Shown here piece after piece: positions 1 through 6,633 of a stretch of DNA of 10,560 bases. The notes under the pieces are model-generated. The model was given only the letters and a program-made list of their open reading frames with translations. It ran no database searches and was not told where the DNA came from. Position 1 is the stretch's first letter. The number at the start of each line of letters is the position of its first letter. The DNA is from JAKOUL01 sp035378845 (lineage in GTDB: Bacteria > Dictyoglomota > Dictyoglomia > Dictyoglomales > Dictyoglomaceae). The translations under genes were made by a program, and so were the position numbers. The stretch is taken from contig DAOSUP010000031.1 in the NCBI GenBank assembly GCA_035378845.1, forward strand, positions 1 through 10,560. Reading direction: 5' to 3'.

Positions 1-415
1 AAGCTCCAGAACCATAACTCTGATAATTAACAAAATTTACCCTATATTGAGCATCATTAGAATCATAAGAGGTCTTCTTTGAATTGTCCTCATCTATAAA
101 TATTTCAACAGAATCTTGTTCCCAATCACTAGAACTATCTTTGTTCAATACAGTATCATAAACTTCTGCCCAAACATACACACTGCTTTCATCCCACAAT
201 ACTCTAAATTTTGCATAGGCAACTTTTCCTTTAGTGCCCTGTACATAACTATCTGTTATGTACTCATCAGTAGTTTTCCATACGTCATCCATCTCTGCAT
301 CAATCTTGGGAGTTCCATACTTTGCTATAGCAGTTTTAGTCCCTCCAAAAGTAAAAGACATAAAGACTACAGAAAGGAAAATCAAGGATAGAATAAATAC
401 TTTTGACCTTTTCAT
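1..415 (-). CDS. Secreted CBM9-domain protein, N-terminal part (probable xylanase or other glycoside hydrolase), runs off left edge
   Basis: The first 138 codons of a gene are visible on the minus strand, open to the window edge. The ATG at 415-413 has a GGGGGAGG ribosome binding site (421-428) and a strong promoter upstream. Residues 1-24 form a signal peptide: basic MKRSK followed by a hydrophobic stretch; the cleavage site is not obvious. From about residue 32 the protein reads as a family 9 carbohydrate-binding module: GTPKIDAEMDDVW near the start, VLWDESSVYVWAEVYD at 72-87, WEQDSVEIFIDED at 98-110, and QYRVNF at 123-128. CBM9 modules bind the ends of xylan and cellulose chains and usually occur in secreted GH10 xylanases, so a xylan-degrading enzyme is the likeliest full product. 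No catalytic domain is inside the window, so a stand-alone CBM9 protein remains possible. The module call rests on recognised motifs. Confidence 0.85.
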   Translation of the reverse strand, partial: MKRSKVFILSLIFLSVVFMSFTFGGTKTAIAKYGTPKIDAEMDDVWKTTDEYITDSYVQGTKGKVAYAKFRVLWDESSVYVWAEVYDTVLNKDSSSDWEQDSVEIFIDEDNSKKTSYDSNDAQYRVNFVNYQSYGSGA

Positions 416-420
416 GTTTA

Positions 421-428
421 CCTCCCCC
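421..428 (-). promoter_or_regulatory. Ribosome binding site of the CBM9 gene
   Basis: GGGGGAGG on the minus strand, five bases before the ATG at 415. It fixes the start of a gene that is incomplete in the window and supports it as a real minus-strand gene rather than the overlapping plus-strand open frame. Confidence 0.75.
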
Positions 429-447
429 TAAAAAATTTTATGGAAAA

Positions 448-477
448 ATTATAACCTATACTTTTAGAAATTGTCAA
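448..477 (-). promoter_or_regulatory. Sigma-70-type promoter of the CBM9 gene
   Basis: Minus-strand TTGACA (-35, 472-477) and TATAAT (-10, 448-453) are separated by 18 bp; both hexamers are perfect consensus. The predicted transcription start is near 440, giving a leader of about 25 nt that contains the ribosome binding site. The promoter sits in the short gap after the exporter gene that ends at 486, so the CBM9 gene is probably transcribed on its own as well as by any read-through. A small AATTG-T-CAATT palindrome overlaps the -35 (470-480), but it is too short and AT-rich to call an operator. Confidence 0.8.
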
Positions 478-485
478 TTGTTCCT

Positions 486-2345
486 CTATCCCACCTCTAT
501 TTCTTCTTCCATAAACTGGCTCATATATAGATTATAGTAAAATCCTTTCTCCTTAATAAGCTCCTTATGAGTACCACTTTCTATAATTTCTCCATTATTA
601 ATGACAAGTATAAGATTGGCATTTTTTACAGTACTTAATCTGTGTGCAATAACAAAGCTTGTTCTTTCCCTCATTAGATTCAGCATAGCTTCTTGAATAT
701 ACTGCTCTGTTCTGGTATCTACATTACTCGTTGCCTCATCCAAAATAAGAATTTTGGGGTCAGCTAAAATAGCTCTTGCAATTGCAATAAGTTGTCTTTG
801 TCCTTGGCTCAAATCTCCACCATCTTCGGAAAGGAGAGTATTATAACCTTGAGGTAAAGAGCGTATAAAAGGCTCAGCATGAGCAAGCTTTGCTGCTCTT
901 TCTATCTCTTCATCAGTGGCATCAAGCCTCCCATATCTTATATTTTCTCTAACAGTAGCATTAAAAAGATAAGTATCCTGAAGCACTATTCCTAAATTTG
1001 ATCTTAAGCTTTTCTTTTTTATATCTCTTATATCTATACCGTCTATAAGAATCTCTCCCATATCCACGTCATAAAACCTTGCAATAAGACTTGCAATAGT
1101 AGTTTTACCTGCCCCTGTAGGTCCCACAAGAGCAATAACTTGTCCTGGATATACATGGAAGTTAATATTCTTTAGTACTGGAACATCTTTTACATAATAA
1201 AACCAGACATTTCTGAACTCTACTTCCCCTTTTATCTCATTAAGTTCTATGGCATTTATATCATCTTTTTTCTCTTCTTCCTCATCTAAGATCTCAAAAA
1301 CTCTCTCTGCACTGGCAATAGCAGATTGGATCATATTGTATTGATTAGCAAGTTCATTAATTGGCCTTGTAAATTGACGTGAATAATTTATAAAAACTGT
1401 AATAGCCCCAATAGATATGAGATTTCTATAAGCAAAAAATCCTCCAAATCCTGCAATTATTGCAAAACTAATATTATTAAGAAGGTTCATAAGAGGTCCT
1501 ATAACTCCTGAAAAAATTTGTGCCCTTATACCAATCTCAGCCATGTGATGATTAACTCTTTCAAATTTATCTGTCTCTTTTTCTTCTCTACCAAAAATTT
1601 TAATTACTTTAATCCCTGATATATCCTCTTCTATTATTCCGTTTAAATTACCAAGAAGAGTCTGATTTTGATAAAAATAATCTCTTGTCCTTTTTGATAT
1701 TAATCTTGTAGTAAAAATTGTTAAAGGAATGGTGATTAAACTTATAAATGTCATAAGAACATTTATTCTAAGCATCATAATTATGATACCCACTAAGGTT
1801 ATAATACTTGAAAATAGCTGTATCACACTATTTCCAAGGACCATACCAATATTATCTATATCATTAACAATTCTACTCATTATATCGCCGTGAGAACGAG
1901 TATCAAAAAACTTAAGAGGCAAAAGATGAAGCTTATCAAAGACGTCATTCCTTAAAGAATAAACTAATTTTTGAATGGTTATTAGCATTACATAGCTTTG
2001 AACCCATGTAAAGACCACTCCAAGAACATATACAGAGCCAAGAAGTAAAAGAAAGTTTAAAAAACCATCAAACTTTTTTGGAACAATATAATTATCTATC
2101 CCTTTCCCTATAAGGTATGGACCTATAATTCCTAAAATAGAAGATAACATTACAAGAAAAAAGGCAAATATTATTCTCCATTTATATCTACCTAAATATC
2201 TTAATAACTTTTTCAAAGTTCCCCATGGATCTTTAATCTCTACTTTTTCAAATTGAAAACGTGGACCATGACCTCCTCCTGGTCCTCTAAAAGGTTTCGT
2301 AGGCACAGAACTTGGCATTTTTGTTTGTTTTTCTTCTTTAGGCAT
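486..2345 (-). CDS. Heterodimeric ABC exporter, subunit with the catalytically complete ATP site (TM288/BmrD/LmrD-like)
   Basis: A 619-residue half-transporter with one transmembrane domain fused to one ATPase domain, expected in the cytoplasmic membrane. A charged, Gly-rich N-terminal extension (about residues 1-40, RGPGGGHGPRF) precedes about six hydrophobic segments between 55 and 330. The ATPase domain has Walker A GPTGAGKT (408-415), Q-loop Q456, Walker B ILILDE with catalytic E537, and switch H568. Its signature is LSQGQ (512-516) rather than LSGGQ. This pattern complements the upstream subunit: in heterodimeric exporters of this class the altered signature faces the partner's degenerate nucleotide site. 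The start ATG overlaps the upstream stop by 8 bases (ATGCCTAA), implying translational coupling and equal production. The likely role is efflux of drugs or lipids; the substrate cannot be read from sequence. The family call is secure. Confidence 0.95.
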   Translation of the reverse strand: MPKEEKQTKMPSSVPTKPFRGPGGGHGPRFQFEKVEIKDPWGTLKKLLRYLGRYKWRIIFAFFLVMLSSILGIIGPYLIGKGIDNYIVPKKFDGFLNFLLLLGSVYVLGVVFTWVQSYVMLITIQKLVYSLRNDVFDKLHLLPLKFFDTRSHGDIMSRIVNDIDNIGMVLGNSVIQLFSSIITLVGIIIMMLRINVLMTFISLITIPLTIFTTRLISKRTRDYFYQNQTLLGNLNGIIEEDISGIKVIKIFGREEKETDKFERVNHHMAEIGIRAQIFSGVIGPLMNLLNNISFAIIAGFGGFFAYRNLISIGAITVFINYSRQFTRPINELANQYNMIQSAIASAERVFEILDEEEEKKDDINAIELNEIKGEVEFRNVWFYYVKDVPVLKNINFHVYPGQVIALVGPTGAGKTTIASLIARFYDVDMGEILIDGIDIRDIKKKSLRSNLGIVLQDTYLFNATVRENIRYGRLDATDEEIERAAKLAHAEPFIRSLPQGYNTLLSEDGGDLSQGQRQLIAIARAILADPKILILDEATSNVDTRTEQYIQEAMLNLMRERTSFVIAHRLSTVKNANLILVINNGEIIESGTHKELIKEKGFYYNLYMSQFMEEEIEVG

Positions 2346-4071
2346 CTTGTAGCACCTCTTCGTCTATCTGAGATTTATAGATCTCTTGATAAACAGGATT
2401 ACTTCCCAACAATTCTTTATGAGAACCTAAGCCTGCAATCTCACCGTTTTCCAAAAGTATTATCTTATCTGCATTCATCACAGTACTTACTCTTTGAGCA
2501 ATAGCAAAAGTGGTACAATTTTTCATCATTTCTTTCAATCCTTTAAGAATTTTTTGTTCTGTAACAAAATCTACTGAACTGGTAGCATCATCAAGAATAA
2601 GGATCAAGGGTTTCCTTATAATAGCCCTTGCTATAGCAATCCTCTGTTTCTGCCCTCCCGAAAGGCTTACTCCTCTCTGTCCTATTACAGTCTCATAACC
2701 ATCAGGAAGCTTTGTTATAAAGTCATGAGCCTGAGCTATTTTACATGCCTGAATAATCTCTTCTTCAGTAGCATCTTCTCTTCCCCAACATATATTTTCC
2801 CTAATAGTGCCAGAGAAAAGAATAGTATCCTGAGGAACCATAGAAATCATAGATCTTAAAACCTTAATATCTATATTTCTAACATCTTTACCATTTATTA
2901 AAATTCTCCCTGAAGTAACATCATAAAGACGAGGTATAAGATTTACTAAGCTTGATTTACCTGAACCTGTAGTACCAAGAATACCGATGATCTCTCCAGC
3001 ATTTACAGAGAAACTTATATTTTTTAAAACAGGCTCATCATTTTCACTGTAGCCAAAATATACATTTTCAAAGGTTACTTCTCCTTTTTCTATAACTTCA
3101 GTACTAGCATCTTCTTTATTAACAATATCTATTTTTTCCTCTAATACTAAATTTACCCTTTCTGCAGAGGCTGAAGCACGGGATATAAACATCAAAATAT
3201 TTCCTATAGTGGTAAGAGAAAAAAGTATTTGAGTCATATAGTTTATATAAGCCATTATCTCTCCAACCTGCATTTCTCCTGCTTGTGCTAACAATCCTCC
3301 ATACCATAAAACTGCAAGAATACTAAAATTTGTGACTAACATAAATATTGGCATAGCAAAAATCATTAACATGGAAGCTTTTATAACAGCATTCATCAAA
3401 GCAGAATTTGTATTCCTAAATCTATCTTTTTCATAATCCTCTCTTATAAATGCTCTTACTAATCTAATTCCAGAAAGATTTTCTCTTATCACATTATTTA
3501 GTGCATCTATCCTTCTTTGAACTTCAGAAAAAAGAGGATAACTCTTTCTCATAATAAAAATAAACACAAATATTATTAAAGGTATAGAGATAAGGAAAAT
3601 AACAGAGAGCTTTCTATTTATTGATACAGCCATTATAATCCCACCTATAAAAAGAAGCGGAGCTCTAACCACAATTCTTAAGGACATCATTACAAGAGTC
3701 TGAAGTTGAGTAACATCATTAGTAAGTCTTGTTATCAAAGATGATGTATGAAACTTATCAATATTACGAAAAGAGAAGGCTTGAATCTTCTTAAAAAGAG
3801 CAGATCTTAAATCTCTACCAAAATTTTGGCTTGCATAACTTGCAAAAATTGTACAGCCTACTCCTCCTATCATGCCGATAATAGCAATTCCTACCATTAA
3901 GAGACCTGTCCTTAATATAAGAGGAAAATTACTTTTAAGAACACCTTCGTCTATAATCTTGGCAAGGAGAGTAGGTTGAAAAAGATCGCACACAACTTCA
4001 ACAATCATAAAAAGAGGAGCTAAAATAATAAAAAGAGTATAAGGTTTCAAATAAGGTAGCAGCTTCCTCAT
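2338..4071 (-). CDS. Heterodimeric ABC exporter, subunit with the degenerate ATP site (TM287/BmrC/LmrC-like)
   Basis: A 577-residue half-transporter with about six hydrophobic segments between residues 12 and 300, then an ATPase domain. A-loop Y341, Walker A GTTGSGKS (366-373), Q-loop Q414 and signature LSGGQ (470-474) are intact. Two catalytic positions are replaced: the glutamate after Walker B is Asp (LILDD, D495), and the switch histidine is Gln (IAQR, Q526). Both substitutions mark the degenerate subunit of heterodimeric exporters such as TM287/288, so this protein should bind ATP tightly but hydrolyse it poorly at its own site. Its normal LSGGQ would complete the active site of the partner encoded next. 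It follows the MarR gene after 13 bases, with only a weak AAGG-type ribosome binding site, so coupling to the regulator's translation is likely. Function: multidrug or lipid efflux, substrate unknown. Confidence 0.95.
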   Translation of the reverse strand: MRKLLPYLKPYTLFIILAPLFMIVEVVCDLFQPTLLAKIIDEGVLKSNFPLILRTGLLMVGIAIIGMIGGVGCTIFASYASQNFGRDLRSALFKKIQAFSFRNIDKFHTSSLITRLTNDVTQLQTLVMMSLRIVVRAPLLFIGGIIMAVSINRKLSVIFLISIPLIIFVFIFIMRKSYPLFSEVQRRIDALNNVIRENLSGIRLVRAFIREDYEKDRFRNTNSALMNAVIKASMLMIFAMPIFMLVTNFSILAVLWYGGLLAQAGEMQVGEIMAYINYMTQILFSLTTIGNILMFISRASASAERVNLVLEEKIDIVNKEDASTEVIEKGEVTFENVYFGYSENDEPVLKNISFSVNAGEIIGILGTTGSGKSSLVNLIPRLYDVTSGRILINGKDVRNIDIKVLRSMISMVPQDTILFSGTIRENICWGREDATEEEIIQACKIAQAHDFITKLPDGYETVIGQRGVSLSGGQKQRIAIARAIIRKPLILILDDATSSVDFVTEQKILKGLKEMMKNCTTFAIAQRVSTVMNADKIILLENGEIAGLGSHKELLGSNPVYQEIYKSQIDEEVLQDA

Positions 4072-4084
4072 AATAGCTTCGCCT

Positions 4085-4519
4085 TTATCTTTCCTTGTTT
4101 ATTTTTTCCAAGTTATCTTGTATCCTTCTCAAATACCCTTCTAAAATTATCTTCTCTTCTTCAGAAAAGCCAGAAAACATCTCCTCTTCCAATTGACCAA
4201 AAGTCTTTTTTAACTTGCATATAAATTTTCTTCCATCTTCTGTGAGGTATATCTTTGAAAAACGCTTATCCTTCTCATCTCTCTTGCTAAAAACTAATCC
4301 TCTTTTTTCCATTCTTTTGATTATTAAAGTTACAGTAGATGGCTTAATCTTCAATCTCTCAGATATCTCTTTTTGAATTAAGCCATCTTTTTCACCTAAG
4401 AGGAGTAAAACTGGAGCCTGACCTCGGTGGAGTTTCAAATCCCCAAGAAGTTTTTCTTTCCTTCTAAAATGTTCCTTTATAACATCTTTAAATAAAAGAT
4501 ATAAAGTATTCTTTTCCAT
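4085..4519 (-). CDS. MarR-family transcriptional regulator of the downstream ABC exporter
   Basis: 144 residues, the usual MarR length. The winged helix-turn-helix spans about 33-95: the recognition region KEISERLKIKPSTVTLIIKRMEKRGLV lies at 50-76 in pieces such as SERLKIKPSTVT, followed by the wing with D84-K-R86 and the IYLTEDG turn (90-96). This matches the family DxR wing signature. Flanking N- and C-terminal helices (about 1-30 and 100-144) would form the dimer. MarR proteins are dimeric repressors that release DNA on binding a small ligand. As first gene of a MarR-exporter-exporter operon it most likely represses itself and the pump. The ATG at 4519 is the most upstream possible start because an in-frame TAG lies just before it. 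No Shine-Dalgarno sequence precedes it, and the predicted mRNA leader is only about 10 nt, which is unlike the other genes here. Confidence 0.92.
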   Translation of the reverse strand: MEKNTLYLLFKDVIKEHFRRKEKLLGDLKLHRGQAPVLLLLGEKDGLIQKEISERLKIKPSTVTLIIKRMEKRGLVFSKRDEKDKRFSKIYLTEDGRKFICKLKKTFGQLEEEMFSGFSEEEKIILEGYLRRIQDNLEKINKER

Positions 4520-4539
4520 ATATTTAGCTATCTAAATAT
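4520..4539. promoter_or_regulatory. Palindromic operator, probable MarR binding site
   Basis: A perfect inverted repeat with 8-bp arms, ATATTTAG and CTAAATAT, separated by 4 bp. It directly abuts the start codon of the MarR gene, and overlaps the predicted -10 hexamer (4536-4541) and the predicted transcription start. Size and position fit a MarR dimer site giving autorepression by blocking RNA polymerase. The palindrome is seen; the binding protein is inferred from position. Confidence 0.7.
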
Positions 4540-4564
4540 TACTCTTTGAATAGAAATTTTTCAA
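4536..4564 (-). promoter_or_regulatory. Promoter of the MarR-ABC exporter operon
   Basis: Minus-strand TTGAAA (-35, 4559-4564) and TAATAT (-10, 4536-4541) with a 17-bp spacer. The predicted start of transcription is near 4529, so the leader before the ATG at 4519 is only about 10 nt. The -35 lies immediately after the stop of the upstream oxidoreductase gene (4571). Confidence 0.65.
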
Positions 4565-4570
4565 CTATTT

Positions 4571-5542
4571 TTAGTAACTCACTTCTACCAATTTTTTAGA
4601 TGCTGCAGATTTATACCATGCTTCTACTACTTTCATATCCATTAAAGCATCATACCCATCAGTTGCTGGTTTCCTTTTACCTATAATTGCCTCTTCCATA
4701 TCTAAAATCTCACCTACATACTGATTAGGTCCATGAAAATTATAGAGAGTAAAGTTATTTTCTTTTCTTAATATGACTTTACCGTCATACTCTTGATAGA
4801 GAGTACCAAGGACATATAATATTCCATCTCTCCCTCTTATCTCAAAGGAGACTGAGAGAGAAGTATCATAACTAACATCTATAAACAAGAGAGTCCCATC
4901 ATCAAATCTTGCCACCGCACCAGCATTTTGATCTACATCATATTCATAATTTTCATTTATTGCAGAGAGTTCAATAATCCTATTTTTAGGTCTAAAAAAG
5001 TGAACGGTATTAATAACATGTACCCCAATATCCATAATAGCCCCGCCACCTGCAAGGTCTAAGTTATACCTCCAAGCACCTCTTTCTGTATTAACAAAAG
5101 AATAAGTTGCTTTTACGACGCCAATTCTCCCTAAAATATTCTGCTCAAGAAGTTTTTTAGCTCCCACATTAAATGGATTAAATCTCCCCATATAAGCAAT
5201 TCCCAAAACTACATGATTCTTTTCACACTCCTCAATCATCTCTTCTGTTTCCCTTACATTCATAGCTATAGGTTTCTCACAAAATATATGAATTCCTTTC
5301 CTTGCACAAATAATTGATTGTTCCTTATGAAACTTATTAGGAGTAGCAATATATACTACATCTACATCTTTCAGATCCTCTACTCGTGTGTATATCTTTG
5401 CCCCATATTTTTCTGAAATATCTCTAACATTTTCAGGATGTGTGGTTACTAAAGCAGTAATTTGAGCATCAGGTACATCATCTAATGCAGGCAAAAACCT
5501 ATTTCTCACTATTTTACCAATCCCAATTATCCCCCACCTCAT
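4571..5542 (-). CDS. Gfo/Idh/MocA-family NAD(P)-dependent oxidoreductase
   Basis: A 323-residue cytoplasmic dehydrogenase, usual length for the family. The N-terminal Rossmann fold shows the dinucleotide-binding GIIGIGKI (4-11), then YIATPN (64-69) and the family EKP motif (89-91) with the conserved Lys90. The C-terminal alpha/beta domain carries GGGAIMDIGVHVIN (165-178), where D171 and H175 are the usual substrate and catalytic positions. Relatives oxidise or reduce hydroxyl groups of sugars, inositols or sugar derivatives; the exact substrate cannot be told here. The start ATG is preceded by AAGGAGG (5547-5553) that overlaps the stop codon of the GTPase gene 9 bases upstream, so the two are co-transcribed and probably translationally coupled. 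Why a sugar dehydrogenase should be paired with a GTPase is not evident; shared expression may be the only link. Confidence 0.92.
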   Translation of the reverse strand: MRWGIIGIGKIVRNRFLPALDDVPDAQITALVTTHPENVRDISEKYGAKIYTRVEDLKDVDVVYIATPNKFHKEQSIICARKGIHIFCEKPIAMNVRETEEMIEECEKNHVVLGIAYMGRFNPFNVGAKKLLEQNILGRIGVVKATYSFVNTERGAWRYNLDLAGGGAIMDIGVHVINTVHFFRPKNRIIELSAINENYEYDVDQNAGAVARFDDGTLLFIDVSYDTSLSVSFEIRGRDGILYVLGTLYQEYDGKVILRKENNFTLYNFHGPNQYVGEILDMEEAIIGKRKPATDGYDALMDMKVVEAWYKSAASKKLVEVSY

Positions 5543-5551
5543 AAAACCTCC

Positions 5552-6535
5552 TTATATGTGAAATTCTAATATATCCTCATCTTTTACCTTATAATTCTTT
5601 TCTACAGGAAGTCCTTTTATACTTCCATCTTTAGTATAAAGTTTTGTATACTTCAATTTCATAGCAATATCTTTATGGACTAATTCTGCCACATCCATTA
5701 CAGTACTTCCATCCTCCAAAATATAAGGTCTATCATGATCAGGAGGATAACCCGGTTTTTTCGTATAAACTCTTACAACTTTTAAATTTTCAAAAACACT
5801 TTTTTTAACATCCTCCATATTAATTCCTTTTTTTGCAGAGATAAAATATACATTTAAGTCTTCCTCTAAAACTTCTAATTCTTCTTTTCTCTCATGAGGA
5901 TCTCTTAAATCTATCTTATTTATCAAAATTATGCCTCTGATCTCTTTAATTGGGTTGTAAAAATCCTTATTAGGATTATCCTTTACAAGTTTTATCTTCT
6001 TTAATTCAAGAAGACTTTTAATATTCTCATAATCATCAAGTAAAGAGGTAGATTCCATACTAAAAAATAATGTTACAAGATCTGCATTTCTTATTACATT
6101 ATAAATCCACGATTCTGAACCTTCCCATAAGGGCGGTAGATCTACAAGCTGAATTTTAATATTTTCATATGGCATCATTCCCAACACAGGATTTAAAGTA
6201 GAAAATGGATAATCTGTAACCACACTATCCACGCCTGTAAGAAGTTTGAAAAAGAGTGACTTTCCTGTATTAGGTGGACCAACAATTACTACCTGCCCTG
6301 CTCCCTCTTTCTCAATATAAATATCGTATCTTCCACCCTTTTTGGGCCTCTTCTCTGCCTCTTCCATAAGTTGAGATAACTTCCTTCTCAAATCAGCTTT
6401 CATCTTATCTGTACCCTTGTGTTTGGGTAAAATAGCAAGCATTTCCTTCAAAGCCTGGATCTTATCTTCTATGGTTTTTGCTTCTCTATATCTCTTTTCA
6501 GCCTCAAAATACTGAGGAGGAAGATTGGCAGGCAT
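5552..6535 (-). CDS. DRG/OBG-like GTPase with C-terminal TGS domain
   Basis: 327 residues in three parts. Residues 1-66 are charged and helical. The G domain covers about 79-250: G1 GPPNTGKS (86-93), switch YPFSTLNP (109-116, as in DRG/Obg proteins, with Thr113 as likely G2 residue), G3 DLPP (132-135), G4 NKID (206-209) and G5 SAK (233-235). A TGS domain spans about 251-327 (RVYTKKPGYPPDHDRPYIL, ending DEDILEFHI). The TGS region is shared with DRG GTPases, ThrRS and SpoT and is associated with RNA or ribosome binding, so a role in translation is the reasonable guess. The G3 motif has Pro where DxxG is usual; I recall DxPP-type variants in related bacterial TGS GTPases but could not check. The ATG follows AGGAGGT (6539-6545) and a separate promoter lies upstream. 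First gene of a pair with the oxidoreductase. Confidence 0.9.
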   Translation of the reverse strand: MPANLPPQYFEAEKRYREAKTIEDKIQALKEMLAILPKHKGTDKMKADLRRKLSQLMEEAEKRPKKGGRYDIYIEKEGAGQVVIVGPPNTGKSLFFKLLTGVDSVVTDYPFSTLNPVLGMMPYENIKIQLVDLPPLWEGSESWIYNVIRNADLVTLFFSMESTSLLDDYENIKSLLELKKIKLVKDNPNKDFYNPIKEIRGIILINKIDLRDPHERKEELEVLEEDLNVYFISAKKGINMEDVKKSVFENLKVVRVYTKKPGYPPDHDRPYILEDGSTVMDVAELVHKDIAMKLKYTKLYTKDGSIKGLPVEKNYKVKDEDILEFHI

Positions 6536-6571
6536 TCTACCTCCTATTTAAGAAGATCATTTTCTACTTAG

Positions 6572-6600
6572 ATTTTAATTTAATATCTTAATAATCTCAA
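6572..6600 (-). promoter_or_regulatory. Promoter of the GTPase-oxidoreductase pair
   Basis: Minus-strand TTGAGA (-35, 6595-6600) and TAAAAT (-10, 6572-6577), each one mismatch from consensus, with a 17-bp spacer. The predicted start near 6565 gives a leader of about 29 nt that includes the AGGAGGT ribosome binding site. It lies in the 98-bp gap after the FtsX-like permease gene; no terminator hairpin with a U-run was found in that gap. Confidence 0.6.
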
Positions 6601-6633
6601 TATTCAAAATACCAAGTAGAGATATCCTCTTTC

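Noticed and set aside
116..391. Plus-strand open frame of 91 codons
   Set aside because: It lies antisense to the CBM9 gene, which has a signal peptide, family motifs, ribosome binding site and promoter; the plus-strand product has no recognisable feature.
470..480. AATTG-T-CAATT palindrome over the CBM9 promoter -35
   Set aside because: Only five-base arms, largely explained by the TTGACA hexamer and AT-rich context; no regulator gene points to it.
2253..2698. Two short plus-strand open frames (2253-2504 and 2510-2698)
   Set aside because: Both are antisense to the clearly coding ABC exporter genes and have no ribosome binding site or recognisable domain.
3119..3307. Minus-strand open frame of 62 codons
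   Set aside because: Out-of-frame shadow inside the first ABC exporter gene.
6563..6620. Inverted repeat TCTACTT / AAGTAGA flanking the GTPase promoter
   Set aside because: Seven-base arms 44 bp apart can occur by chance in AT-rich DNA, and neither a terminator U-run nor a likely regulator gene is associated.
6600..6633. AGAGATATCCTCT-like short hairpin after the FtsX permease gene
   Set aside because: Four-base stem with no following U-run on the minus strand; not a credible intrinsic terminator.
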